NCBI GenBank assembly: GCA_963556145.1
Contig: OY744467.1
Location: 496,001 to 560,000 of the forward strand
Direction: 5' to 3'
DNA: 64,000 nucleotides
Source of the DNA: Hygrocybe punicea
Taxonomy: Eukaryota > Basidiomycota > Agaricomycetes > Agaricales > Hygrophoraceae
Shown: piece by piece, positions 1-11,030 of the stretch
Layout: every line of letters starts with the position of its first letter
Numbering within the stretch: position 1 is the stretch's first letter
Made by a program: the position numbers and the translations under genes
Notes under the pieces: model-generated
The model's database searches: none
What the model was told of the DNA's origin: nothing
The model's input: the letters and a program-made list of their open reading frames with translations, nothing else

Positions 1-1115
1 CAGGTAAACCCACACCTGTGACATACACTATCCACATCCATCCATGGGGGGATGTCTGACGTGGGCCTTTCACCATTGTATTGTGTGGTAAAAGAATTCC
101 ATGGCACGTTGCCAAGTGGTGAGGTGTCAATGGTATCATATAAGTCTTTATGGTCTGCGAATGAAGGGTAATCTGCATGCCGAAATAGCTTTGCCACCCA
201 AAGGTCAAGAAGAATGTCAATGTCACCTGCAGACATTTGGTTATGATGGAAAATGAAATTGGCAAATTCAAATTCAAGGCGATCATGATATGGAGTCCAG
301 TCATCAGAGGAAATGTCGGGGGGGTGTGGGGGAGAGGTGTTGGGCTGTAGGTCATTGCCATATTGATCGCAAGGAATACCTGTCATTTGAGAAATGTTAG
401 CTTAGAAACAATCATATTCTTAGGTCTTACCATTAATGGTGGGATGGTATTCTGTTGTAGTTGCTGTAAACTTTGTCTTACTGGGGCGGCTTTTATATGA
501 AGCGAAATGAGTGTCGTTGTCACTGCTCTGGGTCTCATTCGTGGTGTCACAGCAGGAATATTCCCTGTCAGAGCACCAACAGCTCATGGAAGGACTTGAA
601 CTCCCATAGTCATCATTGGGTCCATCAGCATGTTGAGGACTCAGAGGAAAGTCAGGTGGTGTAGAGCCACCACTTGGCATTGGCCCATCCACACTCTTGT
701 GGTCTGTTTGAGACCCATTGAAATCGGGTTGCTGAGGACTAACGAGTGGAGTTGAGTTCATTTCATAGCATAGATATTCGTTGTAATAGAGTATGGTTAA
801 GTCCGGCAGTGGGTACAGGAAGTTGTCTGATGTTGCCTTGCTAGGAGGAGAGAGAGAATGATTCTCGTGGATGGGAGATGATATATAATGGGGTGCAGAT
901 GATGGCGATTGAGGAGACTCAGGCTGCAATGTGAATTCAGGTCGAAAGTCTGGATGTAATGTCCGGATGTGCTTGGTGAGTCCAGACTGTTTCCGAAAGT
1001 GTCGTTGACAGCCAGGAATAATGCAAGGATATCGGAAGGGATCATGGAGCTGTTTCCTATGTGAACGGTGAGTGGGAGGCATTGAGATTTGAGCATGCCA
1101 ACTTGGAGCTGGCAA
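1..1115 (-). CDS. Plavaka-type DNA transposase, N-terminal part, runs off the left edge
   Basis: Two exons on the minus strand, 1115-431 and 379 to the window edge, with a 51 bp GT-AG intron at 430-380. Residues 31-54 form a C2H2 zinc finger (C-x4-C-x12-H-x4-H), followed by a Ser/Pro-rich acidic linker. Exon 2 reads in frame through RLEFEFANFIF, NQMSAGDIDILLDLW, PLGNVPWNSF and PPWMDVD, a string I recall as the conserved start of basidiomycete Plavaka transposases. No stop is seen in the visible part. The catalytic region lies outside the window, so activity cannot be judged. The start could be the Met at 1115 or at 1082. A small plus-strand ORF lies head to head at 1259. Confidence 0.8.
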
Positions 1116-1258
1116 GGAGCGGACTTTGTGAAAAATTACTAAGTCAAAATTCCAAATCTGTCAAACGCTAGAAATCGAACCACTGTCATCAGTTTCCACG
1201 TCATCCAGATCAACCAAAAACAAAGCACACCAGCTTGATCCTCTACCTCCAAAGCGTC

Positions 1259-1426
1259 ATGGCAGAGGCCCATGAGAGAGTTGGCATGCCTACTCGCTCG
1301 CAGAATGCAGCAAAGCATCGAGGCGCTATTCAAATGGCCACAAAACACAAACGACGGACCAAAGCTGAGATAGCACGGGACAACGAATTGAAAAGGATGG
1401 AGAAAGAGTTGAAAGCTCGGCAGTAG
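1259..1426 (+). CDS. Small basic, helix-prone ORF beside the Plavaka gene
   Basis: Fifty-five codons starting MAEAHERVGMPTRSQN and ending with a Lys/Arg/Glu-rich tract (RRTKAEIARDNELKRMEKEL) that would form an amphipathic helix or short coiled coil. It starts 143 bp from the Plavaka start in the opposite direction. I do not recognise it. It may be the first exon of a companion gene cut off by the repeat beginning near 1455; coding status is uncertain. Confidence 0.3.
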   Translation: MAEAHERVGMPTRSQNAAKHRGAIQMATKHKRRTKAEIARDNELKRMEKELKARQ

Positions 1427-1454
1427 GAGGACAATATTGATCATATTGCTGTAC

Positions 1455-1597
1455 CCACTGCGCCTCGTTTCCATTGAAAACGAGATGTCAGGCAGTCCCA
1501 GGACCTTGCATTCCTGTCTTCTGCCCTACCAGCTCACCCCTCTTTTTTCTACCAACAGGACACCTTCTCCTGTGCTGTTTGTGGCCATCCCTGGCTA
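1455..1597. repeat. Dispersed hairpin-bearing repeat, copy A
   Basis: About 145 bp, clearly related to 3503-3641, less so to 3643-3740 and to the core at 21026-21075. Each copy contains a small stem-loop (here CTCGTTT, loop CCATTG, AAACGAG) flanked by C-rich and G-rich tracts, and shared text such as TCAGGACCTTGCATTCC and TTTTCTACCAACAGGACACC in copies A and B. Copies A and B end in CTAGTG. The solo LTR 1602-3502 appears to have landed between copies A and B. Confidence 0.65.
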
Positions 1598-1739
1598 GTG
1601 TTGTCATGATCCAAACAGGATTCGGATCAAAACATAGTAATATGCTGTCACTAGTCACCATCCCTACAGCACACATCACATTACAAGGACCATTCATACT
1701 GGAATGCCCCCATCTGCATATGGAGTAGAAAGGAATACC

Positions 1740-2089
1740 CTTATCTGCATATAGGACACACAGGAAATCCTTATCTGCACATAGGACATACAGGAAACCC
1801 TTATCTAAACAAGGGACATGCAAGGAAACCCTTATCTACAGAAGGGACATACAAGAAAACCCTTATCTATGCAGAGGAAATGAAGGAATACCCTTATCTT
1901 AACTGATAAGGCCCCCAAAACATCTTATCAGAGGCCAAAGAAGCACAAGAAGCACAGCCACATCCTTATCTCCAATCATAGAGATAACACATGCCACCCA
2001 TCATTCCCTGATCAAGAAGCACATCACATTTCATATCAATTGATCAAATACAGCCCAGCCCAGATCTTATCTTTTTCTTAACTGATAAG
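1740..2089. promoter_or_regulatory. Array of GATA-factor motifs (CTTATC / GATAAG) in the LTR
   Basis: CTTATC or GATAAG occurs at about 1740, 1770, 1800, 1831, 1862, 1893, 1904, 1923, 1965, 2066 and 2084. The first six are spaced 30, 30, 31, 31 and 31 bp apart, one per unit of a degenerate 30-bp tandem repeat. HGATAR is the established binding site of fungal GATA factors (AreA/Nit2 nitrogen regulators, White-collar type and siderophore regulators). Function here is inferred from motif density only. Confidence 0.6.
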
Positions 2090-2210
2090 GATACACACAT
2101 GGCATGGCATCAATTGATCAAGAAGCACAGCCTCAGGAAGATGATTCTAGAAGCATAGCCTGGCACAGCCCTTGCCTTTGATTCACACACCCAAGATTGG
2201 ACCAGCAACA

Positions 2211-2560
2211 TGACTCACTCCCATCAAATGTGACTCATTGGTCTATCCATGACAAATTATGACCCTTATGACATACTCATGACCCCCCATGACTCATTAT
2301 GACCACCCATGACTAATTATGACTATTTCTGACTCATTATGCCCCCTCCTTTGATTATAATTCCTATGTGACTCATTAATTGACTCTGTATGAGTCACAA
2401 ACCCATGCCTTCCTTTCTTATGACTCCTTATGAGTCATAACCCCCCCATGCCTTTCATCATTATGACTCCTTATGAGTCATAAACCTATGCCTCTCCCCT
2501 ATACGACTCCCTATGAGTCATATCCTATGCTCTCCATTTCATATACCATTCTATGACTCA
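2211..2560. promoter_or_regulatory. Array of ten TGA(C/G)TCA bZIP sites in the LTR
   Basis: Exact TGACTCA or TGAGTCA at 2211, 2231, 2290, 2330, 2369, 2391, 2431, 2474, 2514 and 2554. Spacings are 20, 59, 40, 39, 22, 40, 43, 40 and 40 bp, close to multiples of 20. This 7-mer is the established core site of Gcn4/CpcA and AP-1-like bZIP factors. About one such site per 8 kb is expected by chance. The array ends about 25 bp before a TATA box. Confidence 0.65.
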
Positions 2561-2584
2561 GTATGACTCCTGCTGTAGAATAGG

Positions 2585-2593
2585 TATATATAG
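2585..2593 (+). promoter_or_regulatory. TATA box of the LTR promoter
   Basis: TATATATAG lies directly downstream of the bZIP array, placing a likely transcription start near 2610-2625, roughly the U3/R junction. Inferred from position and s sequence only. Confidence 0.55.
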
Positions 2594-3502
2594 AGCCCAG
2601 TTTCTGCTGGAGATGGCTCAGTCACCTAATCTGACAGGCCCAGTCACAGGACAGTCCCTCTCCCAGATTCTGATTCACCCCTCTGTATTTGTTTGTATTA
2701 CCTACTTTGGTAGTAGCTAGTACCCAAATACCAATTGCAGTTCAAGTCATCATTCATTTGTTTAAGGATATCAATCTCAGATTTATTGATACTCCCTTAT
2801 TACTTGTTTGATATATATTTTTTGTGTTCTGTCACGTAGTACAGTCACATTCATTTTCTTTCAAGTTCTATTGATCATCACCAAAGATATCCCAGTACTT
2901 TATTCTGCACTAGTAGCCAATGTGCGTTTGAAGCTTCGGAATAAAGTCCGATATCTTGATTATCAATTCTACTTGCCTATTGTTCAGTTCATTCATTCTG
3001 TACATAGTATTTTGTCACACCTCCCTTTTGTTTGACATCTACTGTTACATCACCCATCGCCCATTGTCTATCACCCATTGTCCATAATCTATCGCTCATC
3101 TCTATTGTACCTCTGCTCATTGTATACTTGCTACTTGTATACTTGACTGTTGTACACTCGTTCATCTTACACTGTTCATACTTGCTTGAGTTATTATCCG
3201 CTTATACTCTTGCATACCTCTTGTCACTCAAAGTCTTTACCTTCAGTAGGGAAGACCTCATTGTTCACTCATCCTCTATAAGTCATACATCTGACTTATA
3301 TTATTGTTAAGTATTTGTTGTATCCCTCAAAGCTAACCTTTGATAGGATTCACACCACAACCCAACCACCCAACAGGAATACCCCAGAGTTATTAAAGAG
3401 CTAAATCCTTGTTCCTAAAGGACAACAAGGTAATTTCCCGATCAACGACGCACTCCGGAAACCCTTGGTGTGGATTTGTTCAAACACTTCCCACGCAAAA
3501 CA

Positions 3503-3740
3503 GTGTACACCCCCTGCGCCTCGTTTTGATTGAAAACGAGACGTTGGGGGGTCTCAGGACCTTGCATTCCCATCTTCTGCCCAGCCAGCTCACCCTTCTG
3601 TTTTCTACCAACAGGACACCCCCTCCCGCACCATTTGCAGCCTAGTGTACACCCCCAGCACCTTGTTTCCATTGAAAACAAATGTCAGGCAGTGTCAGGA
3701 CCTCATGCTCCTCCCATCTGCCCAACTACTGCCACCCCAC
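3503..3740. repeat. Hairpin-bearing repeat, copies B and C in tandem
   Basis: Copy B (3503-3641) has the perfect stem CTCGTTTT / AAAACGAG around the loop GATTG and ends in CTAGTG. Copy C (3642-3740) starts at once with TACACCCCCAGCACCTTG and a degraded stem. The related copy A lies on the other side of the solo LTR, so the LTR interrupted a tandem array. Confidence 0.6.
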
Positions 3741-6320
3741 CTTTTTCAACCACCACATCAGCAAAACCGGATTTACGGTCATAGCAAATGGTCATTTCCA
3801 TATAAGTCATAGCACTATCATAGCACTCATAGCAATCACCTCCCCTATACATTGCTACACAGCACTGTAAAGCTTAGGTGCCACCTACATTTCACACTGC
3901 ATAGCTTAGGTGGCACCTACACTTCGCTCGAAGGATCGTACTCTCACTATGAGGGACTCAATAGCTGGATTCTCCATAAGGAATGTCCAGCCAAAGTTGT
4001 TATCGCCACTAGCCTGCCCCCGCCCCCCCTGCATTCCAACTTGAAGCTCAACTGCCATTTGTGTCCATGTCCACATTGACAACGACTTCACTAACCACTT
4101 TCTTGCAAACACCATGACCAGTATTACATAGAGATGCATCTGACGCCGGCTGAATTAGATGCGCCACGTGTTGAATCCTCCCCCCTCTCTCTCATCTTGC
4201 ATGCAGGCTTCAACTTGAAAACTGACAACATTCCTGATCGCAAACGTTCTGCCCAACACGTGGCTTTACTGGTAAAGTTTTAGTTTTTTTTTCTTGTACA
4301 TTCAGACCACTAGTAGCTGTTCTCTACATCATCCTGATGCCTGCTGCTACTTTGGCACAAATCCATCTTTCCAGAGCTCATTTCCAGGACGTGGAGAAGA
4401 TGAGCAGCGTGGTGGGTACATGGGATGACGAGAGGGGGTTTTTACTGGTATGGAGGTGCACGGTATTTGGGTGCACGGTATTCGAGTCAATATTATAAAT
4501 TCCACTGTAATAATATCTCGGAAAGGCTGCAGACAATGATTAATTAAGCCAAAGGAAGGCATGCAAATGATACATACTCATATGTGCACACCTTTCCACC
4601 CAAAAAATCCGAGATGAACTGTGCATGCTCAAGTGCCTTGCCGTGATTATTTCTCTTGACGGCGGTGGTCATAGGCGCCTGCGGCTGCTGTTGTGCTTCG
4701 TTGTCGCCACGCCCCGCTGTTGCCATTGCTATCTCTGGTTGTCGTGATCGCCATCGTCATCCTGGTCCTCATGAAAATCTCATGCAGCATGTTGCATAAT
4801 ACATACGGTAGTCTGGGTCATAGGCTCACTGCAATATGATGTGAGCGGCAATGGTGCTAGCGGTACATAAATTGTATAACTACAGACCTTGAGATCTACG
4901 AAATGCTTGAATAATTATAGAGTTTTCTGTTCAAAAGGGTGGGCTGTGCCATCGCCTTCTAAAATAGCCAAGATGAAGAAATCAGCCGAAGACAATAGAA
5001 ACAAATGCACAGAGCAAGTTGCAGATAAAACGGCAAGAAATGGAGGCACTAAAGTATGTCACAACTTCCCGATCTCCCTCCTATCATTTATTACATGTAT
5101 CCCTTATCCTTCGCATCCACACAGAGCCTACCGATCACGCCCTTGCTGGTATCCACCTTGGGATCAACCACTGTCGCAGCCAAAACCTTGCCGTGCAGTT
5201 TACCGTTCTTCTGGACGACTACGCTATACCTCCCGTCTACGTAGAACCTGCCTTGGTCGATATGAAACCCAAGTTGTTGGTCGAGTTCCAACGTTCAAGG
5301 GGGTAAGATACGGCGGCCCACACCATTTTTGGTACCTTTAAGTAACTTCTCCGGGTTTCCATCCAACAGACAATACTTGAAAAATGAAAGTAGCACTTTC
5401 TTTAAAAGTGTAAGTATCAAGTAAAGTAAGTGAACATATTGTTCCTACCTTCATACTTAAAGATTTCGGTTTCCTGTAGTTTTGGTAATGAAAAATAAGG
5501 TAAAAAAATCAGGTAAGGAAAACAACTTACTCAAGTCTGGTGTTGACTCTTGCTGAAGATATCAAGAGCATACAAAAGTCTGAAAAAGGGCACCTAACAA
5601 TAACAAACAAACAAAACTTGACTTTGACAAACCTCAGCTTGCCCACCCATAAACACTTAGCAATGTAGTGGGGGAATCTTTGGGTAGCAGGTGCCTAAAG
5701 TGTCCCACTCATTGAAATTCTTCCCGAATTGGTTGAATCGCATTCCAGAAGGCGGTGACGGGTAGGATGAGGGAGAGGACAATATTTTATGGAATTCCCC
5801 CAACCGCCATACCTCCTGCATGAAGATGAACCCTCACATGCGAGTGTCAGTATTCTGGCTAGAGCACCAAATCCAAATATTGAACATTACTGCAATATTC
5901 CCAGCCATACAGGAAGCATCGGCAGGTGGCCAATCACATAGGTCAATTCATTATAAATTCTCTCGCATCGGCATGATGAGGTAGGCGACGTTTAATGTAT
6001 TAGTTCTGCATTGTGTGACAGAGGTTTCATATCTCGCATAACATCGGGAATGTGTACGAGAGCCTAAGACACGGCATCAACATCAAGGGGTCCACCAGAT
6101 GTGTGGGACCATTTTGAGGGCATTTTCAATGGAGGGACTGATTCTTGATGCCAGTGGGAGTTTGCTCATGTAGCAAGTATCCTTCAAGAACTTTATAAAT
6201 TTTTTCTATGTTCATGACGATATAGATTCTTTTTTCAGCAACCAGAATGGAAATTGGAAATTGGAATAATTTACAATGTTTACAAGGGATCGTCGACTGT
6301 ACATCAATCCAAACAAATGG
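3741..6320. other. No gene that can be supported; scattered ORF fragments
   Basis: At 3872-3921 TAGGTGCCACCTA and its reverse complement TAGGTGGCACCTA sit about 28 bp apart, a short inverted-repeat pair. A minus-strand stretch at 4544-4726 (starting MATAGRGDNEAQQQPQ) and a plus-strand stretch at about 5122-5306 look weakly coding but match no family I know. From 5340 to 6200 the DNA is AT-rich with no convincing ORF, and I see nothing in it. Confidence 0.4.
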
Positions 6321-7074
6321 CTAACTGCCCACTCCGTGTATCCACGCAGTGCATAACTGTGAAATGCTGTCAGTGGTGGTGCTGCCAAAAAAAAAATACT
6401 CACCACCATCCATTTTTACAACCACATGCTCCAGATTAGGAGGGACATTTTCAGGCGGCAAGACTTCCTTAAGACTAGTCTTACTTATGATCCAACGAAC
6501 ACAAGAAACATTGAAGTTAGCAACCTCAAGATTTCTTTCAGCTTGCTTTGCTTTCATGTTGCAAAGTTCAGTGTGCAGCTTCACTTCCCGCAATTTGGAA
6601 TCAGTGAGATCCCTTTCAAGCTGTAAAGTATCCCATTTGCTAGTTGCAGATTCGAGCATGTCTAATGCATCTTCCCGACTTTCTGGAATGGGGATGGTCT
6701 GGGAATCAAATTAAGGGCACAGATTAGAGCAATTAACCAACATGTACCATCAAAGCATCAAACATTAGTGACATGGCATCTGTCAATACATTTGAGGAAG
6801 ATCCAGATGTGCAATTAGAGCGGATTGATGGAACAGGGGAATTGTGGGTAGTTGGGGAACGGGATGGTGAAGGAGAATGACCAGGATGCAGAAAACAGGA
6901 AAGCTTGGTAGCAGGTGCAGAAGGACCTGAAGGATAAAAATGGATGAAATCCTCCATTTCAGGTTTGAAGGAGGAGAGTGTTTGAGGAGTAGGTGTTGGA
7001 GGGACGGAAGAGGAGTATCCCCAAGGCATTTGCACGAGTGGAGTGTGTTTTTTGGTAAACATGGACAAGTCCAT
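6321..7074 (-). CDS. Small two-exon gene, head to head with the Plavaka transposase
   Basis: Exon 1 runs 7074-6749, exon 2 from 6698 to a stop at 6321, with a 50 bp GT-AG intron at 6748-6699; reading phase is kept. The first part is Pro/Ser-rich. The second is a long charged helix (about 55 residues, LERDLTDSKLREVKLHTE and onward) that should form a coiled coil. Its start is 45 bp from the Plavaka start at 7120, so both may share one promoter. A further donor site near 6390 could extend the 3' end by another exon. Product not recognised; a companion gene of the transposon is an inference from position. Confidence 0.5.
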
Positions 7075-7119
7075 TTAATCGGAGATCCATCACAATCCCA
7101 ACCTGGAATTCAAACAACT

Positions 7120-10100
7120 ATGACTCAGGCGGAATGCCCTAGATGTTCAAAAGTCTTCGACTCTGTCCTCAGTGTGACCCATCACCTCAATCAACCCTGG
7201 TCTTCCTGTGCAAGTGTCTTTGACAGGCCGACTACAACTCAGACTCTCCGGCCCACCATGTCTACCGAACTGGTCGATGACAGTCCCTATGAAGATCTGG
7301 ACCCCAGCAGAATCAACCACCAATTTCTGGAGGGGAGATTCAAGATGGACTTGGATAATTCATCTTTCCCCGATTCCACACCATTTTGTGAGGATTTCCT
7401 TGGTGCAGCATCTACGTTTGGCCCCGGCACCTCGTTCATGAATGAATTTGACCTTGATCAATTCTCTGACATGCATCAAGAGAATCTTTATTATCCATTC
7501 ACATCACAGAATGATTGGCAAATGGGGTTGTTCCTGCTCTTATCTGGCATGAGCATGGGACTTATCGACCAGTTCTTGCGCCTCGAATTGGTATGTAGTT
7601 TGCCTTCGGCTATACTTACTGAACTGAAACCTCATAGATCAAGCAACTACCGTTATCATTTCGAACTGCTAAAGAATTAAGAGGTCAGGCTGAATTGCTT
7701 CCGCCTGGTCCTAAATGGCAAGCAAAACCATGGCAAACGACTCATCCTACAAAGTCTCCAATCACCCTATATGAATCTCTGAAATCATTATTTAATTCAC
7801 CCCTTCTCAGGGACGACATCGAGTATGCACCTTATCATTTGTTTAAGATTGCAGAGAAGCTCACACGCATCTACACCAAATGGTTGTCATGCGATGATGC
7901 TTGGGAGATGCAGGTAACTATTTCTTTTATACACTAATCAAAATATTCATCAATTTTCAAAGACAAAAATCCCAGCAGGTGCTACGCTTCTCAGGACAAT
8001 CTTATCCTCGGATAAGACCAATATATCTATTTTGGCAGGTGATCGGAAGGCACACCCTCTGCTCATCAGCCTTGCCAATATTAAGGGTGAATATCATTGC
8101 AAAGGCTCACATCATGCATTTTTACTCCTTGCCCTTCTCCCCATCCCCAAGTTCATCGAGAAGGATAATAATCTCTGGGGTGTTCTAGAGAACCGACTGA
8201 TCCATGAATGCCTAGATTTGGTTTTGTCACCTTTGAAGAAGGCTGCCCATTTTGGCATCATGTTCAGTGACCCCCATGGCAACACGCGATACTGTTTCAC
8301 TCCTCTTGCAGGATACATTGCCGATACCCCAGAGGCTGCAATGCTTGCAGGGGTCGGTGGAAAAACCTCACATCTCACAATGGCCACATACAAGCAATTT
8401 GGCGACTCATATCGACATGAGCCAAGAACAGCATCTACCATGCTGGCACAACTCGACTCTCTGGCCTCGGCGGTTGATCCAGTCCACGATTTAGCTGCCT
8501 ACATCAAAGCGGCAAAAAAGATTCGGCTCAATGGAGTAGATCAGCCATTTTGGAGGGACTGGCCGCTAGCAGATCCAGATAAATTTTTTTCCCTTGAACC
8601 ACTTCATCATTTGCACAAAATGTTCTGGGATCACGACTTGAAGTGGTGCATTCGTGCCATTGGCGAGAGTGAAATTGATTTTTGATTTTCTGTCCTGCAC
8701 CCTCACACCAGATTTCGATACTTTGCTGGGGGGATTTCAAAACTCAAGGAAACAACGGGACGGGATCACAGAAACATCCAGCGATACATAGTATGCATCA
8801 TTGCCAGTGCAGTACTGAATCCCTTTGTTATTGCCATTTGTGCCTTGATGGACGTCCAATACCTTGCCCAGTCTCCCATGATTGATGAACATACTCACAT
8901 AAAAATAGAGGTAGCGCTGAAACAATTCCATGACCACAAACAAGCGATTCTTGATGCTGGCGCACGTACTGGGAAGAAAAAGAAGCAAATCAACAATTGG
9001 CATATACCCAAATTAGAGATATTGCAGAGTGTGTCTGCAAAAATTCGAACGAACAGTGTCCCCTGCCAGTGGAGTGCAGACGCTACAGAACATGCACACA
9101 TTGAAGTTGGACCCTGCTCGATCTGGTAACAACCAGCGATATGAAAGCCAAATATGTCGTACATTGGATCGGATAGATAGGTGTCGGCGGTTCGACCTTG
9201 CAACGGCTATTCATGAAATGGAAACACTCAACAGGGCACCCGAACACTTGGGGGGCTACTCTTTCAAAACTGAAGGCGAGTCAGACTCTAGTTCTGATGA
9301 CGATGATTTGCATCCCCAGCAGGCAGGCACTTCACTCCTAGAAAGGATCCATGATGTCTCAAATATCAGATCTCGTCGAATTCCCATCAACTATTTCAAA
9401 GTAGCTGAGCATCTTTCATCCATGCATGATGTTTCCATTCCCCGTCCACTCCGAACTTGGGGCTCTCATTCAACAGCGTTCCACTTGTCGCGGGATCCAA
9501 CTTTCAAAAGAATGCATCTGGAAGATGTCATGGTCAAATTTAACATTCCTGATCTTGAGCTCGCACTTTCCTACTGCCTTCAACACCTTGAACGTCATGA
9601 AAAAGTGTACATTATTGGTGGCCGTCGCCCAGCTATGGCTAACATGTCAATTTTGGTCGACAAATTGCAGGTATGGTCAGCAATGTGGATGCAGTTGAAG
9701 GACTACCACTGCCCAGATGTTGTCTCAACACCAATGAAATTGTTTGCTCACCCCCCCACATCTGAATGGCCTCTCAGATGTTATGATACTGCATTCGCAA
9801 ATACAGACCCCCACATGGTATGGCTGCAAAGTGGTATTTCTGGTGAGGTGCTTTCACCCCATTAATGTTTGTGATTGATGATGGTGATTGCAGGGCATTC
9901 TGTTGTACAGGTTCGACTTATTTTCCGCGTGGTACCTTCGGACAATTGTCAGGCAGATCCTGCTCTCTACCCATTTCTTGCCTATGTGCAGCGTTTCGAT
10001 ATTGTGCCACAAGCAGCTACATTGACTCCGGCATCTCCCTGTATCATGTGTCCAGACCCCATCACGTGAATGTATGTTCTGAGGCGTAGTCACTGTGCTA

Positions 10101-10282
10101 ACGGCACATGCATGGGTGATGTGATTCCACTTTCGAGTTTGAGGGCCCCTGCAGACCTCATCCCTCGTTTTCATGCTGCTGCCGACACACGATTAACTAA
10201 ACAAACAAGTCTCAAGTATTGTCCCGAATTTTTTCTAAACAAATGGTTTGATAAAAACATGTACTATTCCTTAGATGTATAG
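7120..10282 (+). pseudogene. Plavaka-type DNA transposase, decayed
   Basis: Exons 7120-7590, 7638-7913, 7963-9842 and 9894-10282, with GT-AG introns of 47, 49 and 51 bp. Start chosen at MTQAECPRCSKVF, a zinc-finger-like N-terminus (C-x2-C...H-x3-H). Recalled family landmarks follow in order: WQMGLFLLLSGMSMGLIDQF, SFRTAKELRGQAELLPPGP, GATLLRTILSSDKTNIS, HPLLISLANI, HHAFLLLALLPIPKFI, and at the end GDVIPLSSLRAPADLIPRFH and EFFLNKWFDKNMYYSL. It would be about 1,000 aa. It is broken by TGA at 8683-8685, where the family has Arg, a frameshift near 9100-9110, and TGA at 10067-10069. Cys codons at 10094 and 10109 replace expected Arg. All but the frameshift fit CGN to TGN change. Confidence 0.85.
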
Positions 10283-10514
10283 TACAATCATATTCTAAAT
10301 CTGCGGTCCTGTGTCCAAGTCTATATTCTACTTAAAAGATCATTTGCTATGGCAGTCTTACAAACCTACAACAAATTTACTAGGTACGGCCCGTATGGGA
10401 GAGGTCACATCTTAGCAGCGGTGTTTTAAAAAAAAAAAAACCAAGCTTAGCCAACTTCTCCACCCAGTCCTGTTGCACCTAGAGCTGGGCAGCAAAGCTT
10501 AAGCCCTGGGCATA

Positions 10515-10931
10515 ATGGCTCCATGCAAGAGTGCAGCTCCAGGTCATTCTCATGTTGGTCCTTTACGTGCCAGTGGTGCTGGCGAAGCCAACTTGAACTC
10601 CAACACTGGCACTCAGGCTAGTCCTTTACCACAAGCTCCAGAAACAAGTACAGGATCGGAAGGCTTGCATGATAAAGGTCCATCTTCCCACTGACTAGTC
10701 CCAGATTAAATAACTGAGTTTCCATAGAAAACGAACCTGTTCTACATCGCTCTGACCATTCATCAAAGGGTACAGGTGGTCTTGAACAGCTTCAAATCGT
10801 ATCAGATTGTGTGACGCGAAAGAGCGGGACTAGAAAACGCAAAAATGCACAATTGGACGACATCCTGGCATCAACCGTCAAAAACCCTATGGCCCCTCCA
10901 CCAAAGACCAAGAAATGTCGCACTCAAAAGG
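10515..10931 (+). pseudogene. 5' part of a gene interrupted by the gypsy element
   Basis: An ATG at 10515 opens 59 codons (starting MAPCKSAAPGHSHVG) that stop at 10692. A second coding-like stretch, about 10810-10931, reads TRKSGTRKRKNAQLDDIL, is basic and nuclear-signal-like, and ends at a good donor site, AAAAG|GTGAGTATAG. The retrotransposon begins 28 bp into that intron. The likely continuation is the DUF6532 gene at 18445-20589 on the same strand; the link is by position, not proven. Confidence 0.45.
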
Positions 10932-10958
10932 TGAGTATAGCATTGCATTGCATTCACT

Positions 10959-11011
10959 AGATCTTTGTTTGGGTTTCCCCTTCGGTTCCTCTCAGATGCT
11001 AGACCACCCCA
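10959..11011 (+). repeat. 5' LTR remnant of the gypsy element
   Basis: These 53 bp (AGATCTTTGTTTGGGTTTCC to the CACCCCA end) repeat almost exactly at 18392-18444, the last third of the 3' LTR. The first roughly 100 bp of the 5' LTR (U3) are missing; the left neighbour is intron sequence of the host gene. Confidence 0.75.
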
Positions 11012-11014
11012 ACA

Positions 11015-11030
11015 TGGTGATGAGAGCAGC
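11015..11030 (+). other. tRNA primer binding site of the gypsy element
   Basis: TGGTGATGAGAGCAGC starts three bases after the LTR end; the leading TGG pairs with the CCA end of a tRNA. The non-autonomous element at 59553-61033 has TGGTGATGAGA in the same position, three bases after its LTR. Confidence 0.6.

Larger units (their letters stand above)
1602..3502 (+). mobile_element. Solo LTR of a retrotransposon, 1.9 kb
   Basis: Begins TGTCATGATCC and ends CGCAAAACA (TG...CA), flanked by a 4-bp direct repeat GTGT (1598-1601 and 3503-3506). Its last 500 bp recur as 55994-56457, ending at the same CAAAACA, which supports the 3' boundary independently. Inside are a 30-bp tandem array, arrays of GATA-type and Gcn4/AP-1-type motifs and a TATA box, in the order expected for a U3 promoter. 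Short ORFs inside it (for example 2808-3310) match nothing and look like chance. No internal retrotransposon genes adjoin it, hence a solo LTR. Confidence 0.7.

Noticed and set aside
1740..1900. The 30-bp repeats as a CRISPR array
   Set aside because: The units are contiguous degenerate tandem repeats without unique spacers, in a eukaryotic LTR.
2808..3310. Two plus-strand ORFs of 75 and 92 codons, hydrophobic
   Set aside because: They lie in the U5 part of the solo LTR; the related copy at 55994 does not preserve the same reading frame.
1455..3740. Hairpin repeat as a Helitron 3' terminus
   Set aside because: The hairpin lies about 90 bp from CTAGT in two copies and next to it in another; no RepHel protein is present.
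8682..8735. A possible intron removing the TGA at 8683
   Set aside because: No GT donor fits, and the frame reads the expected family text through the TGA (DF-stop-FSVLHPHTRFRYF).
10921..11012. The 53-bp direct repeat (also at 18392-18444) as a giant target-site duplication
   Set aside because: It is directly followed by a primer binding site on the left and belongs to a 154 bp LTR on the right, so LTR identity explains it better.
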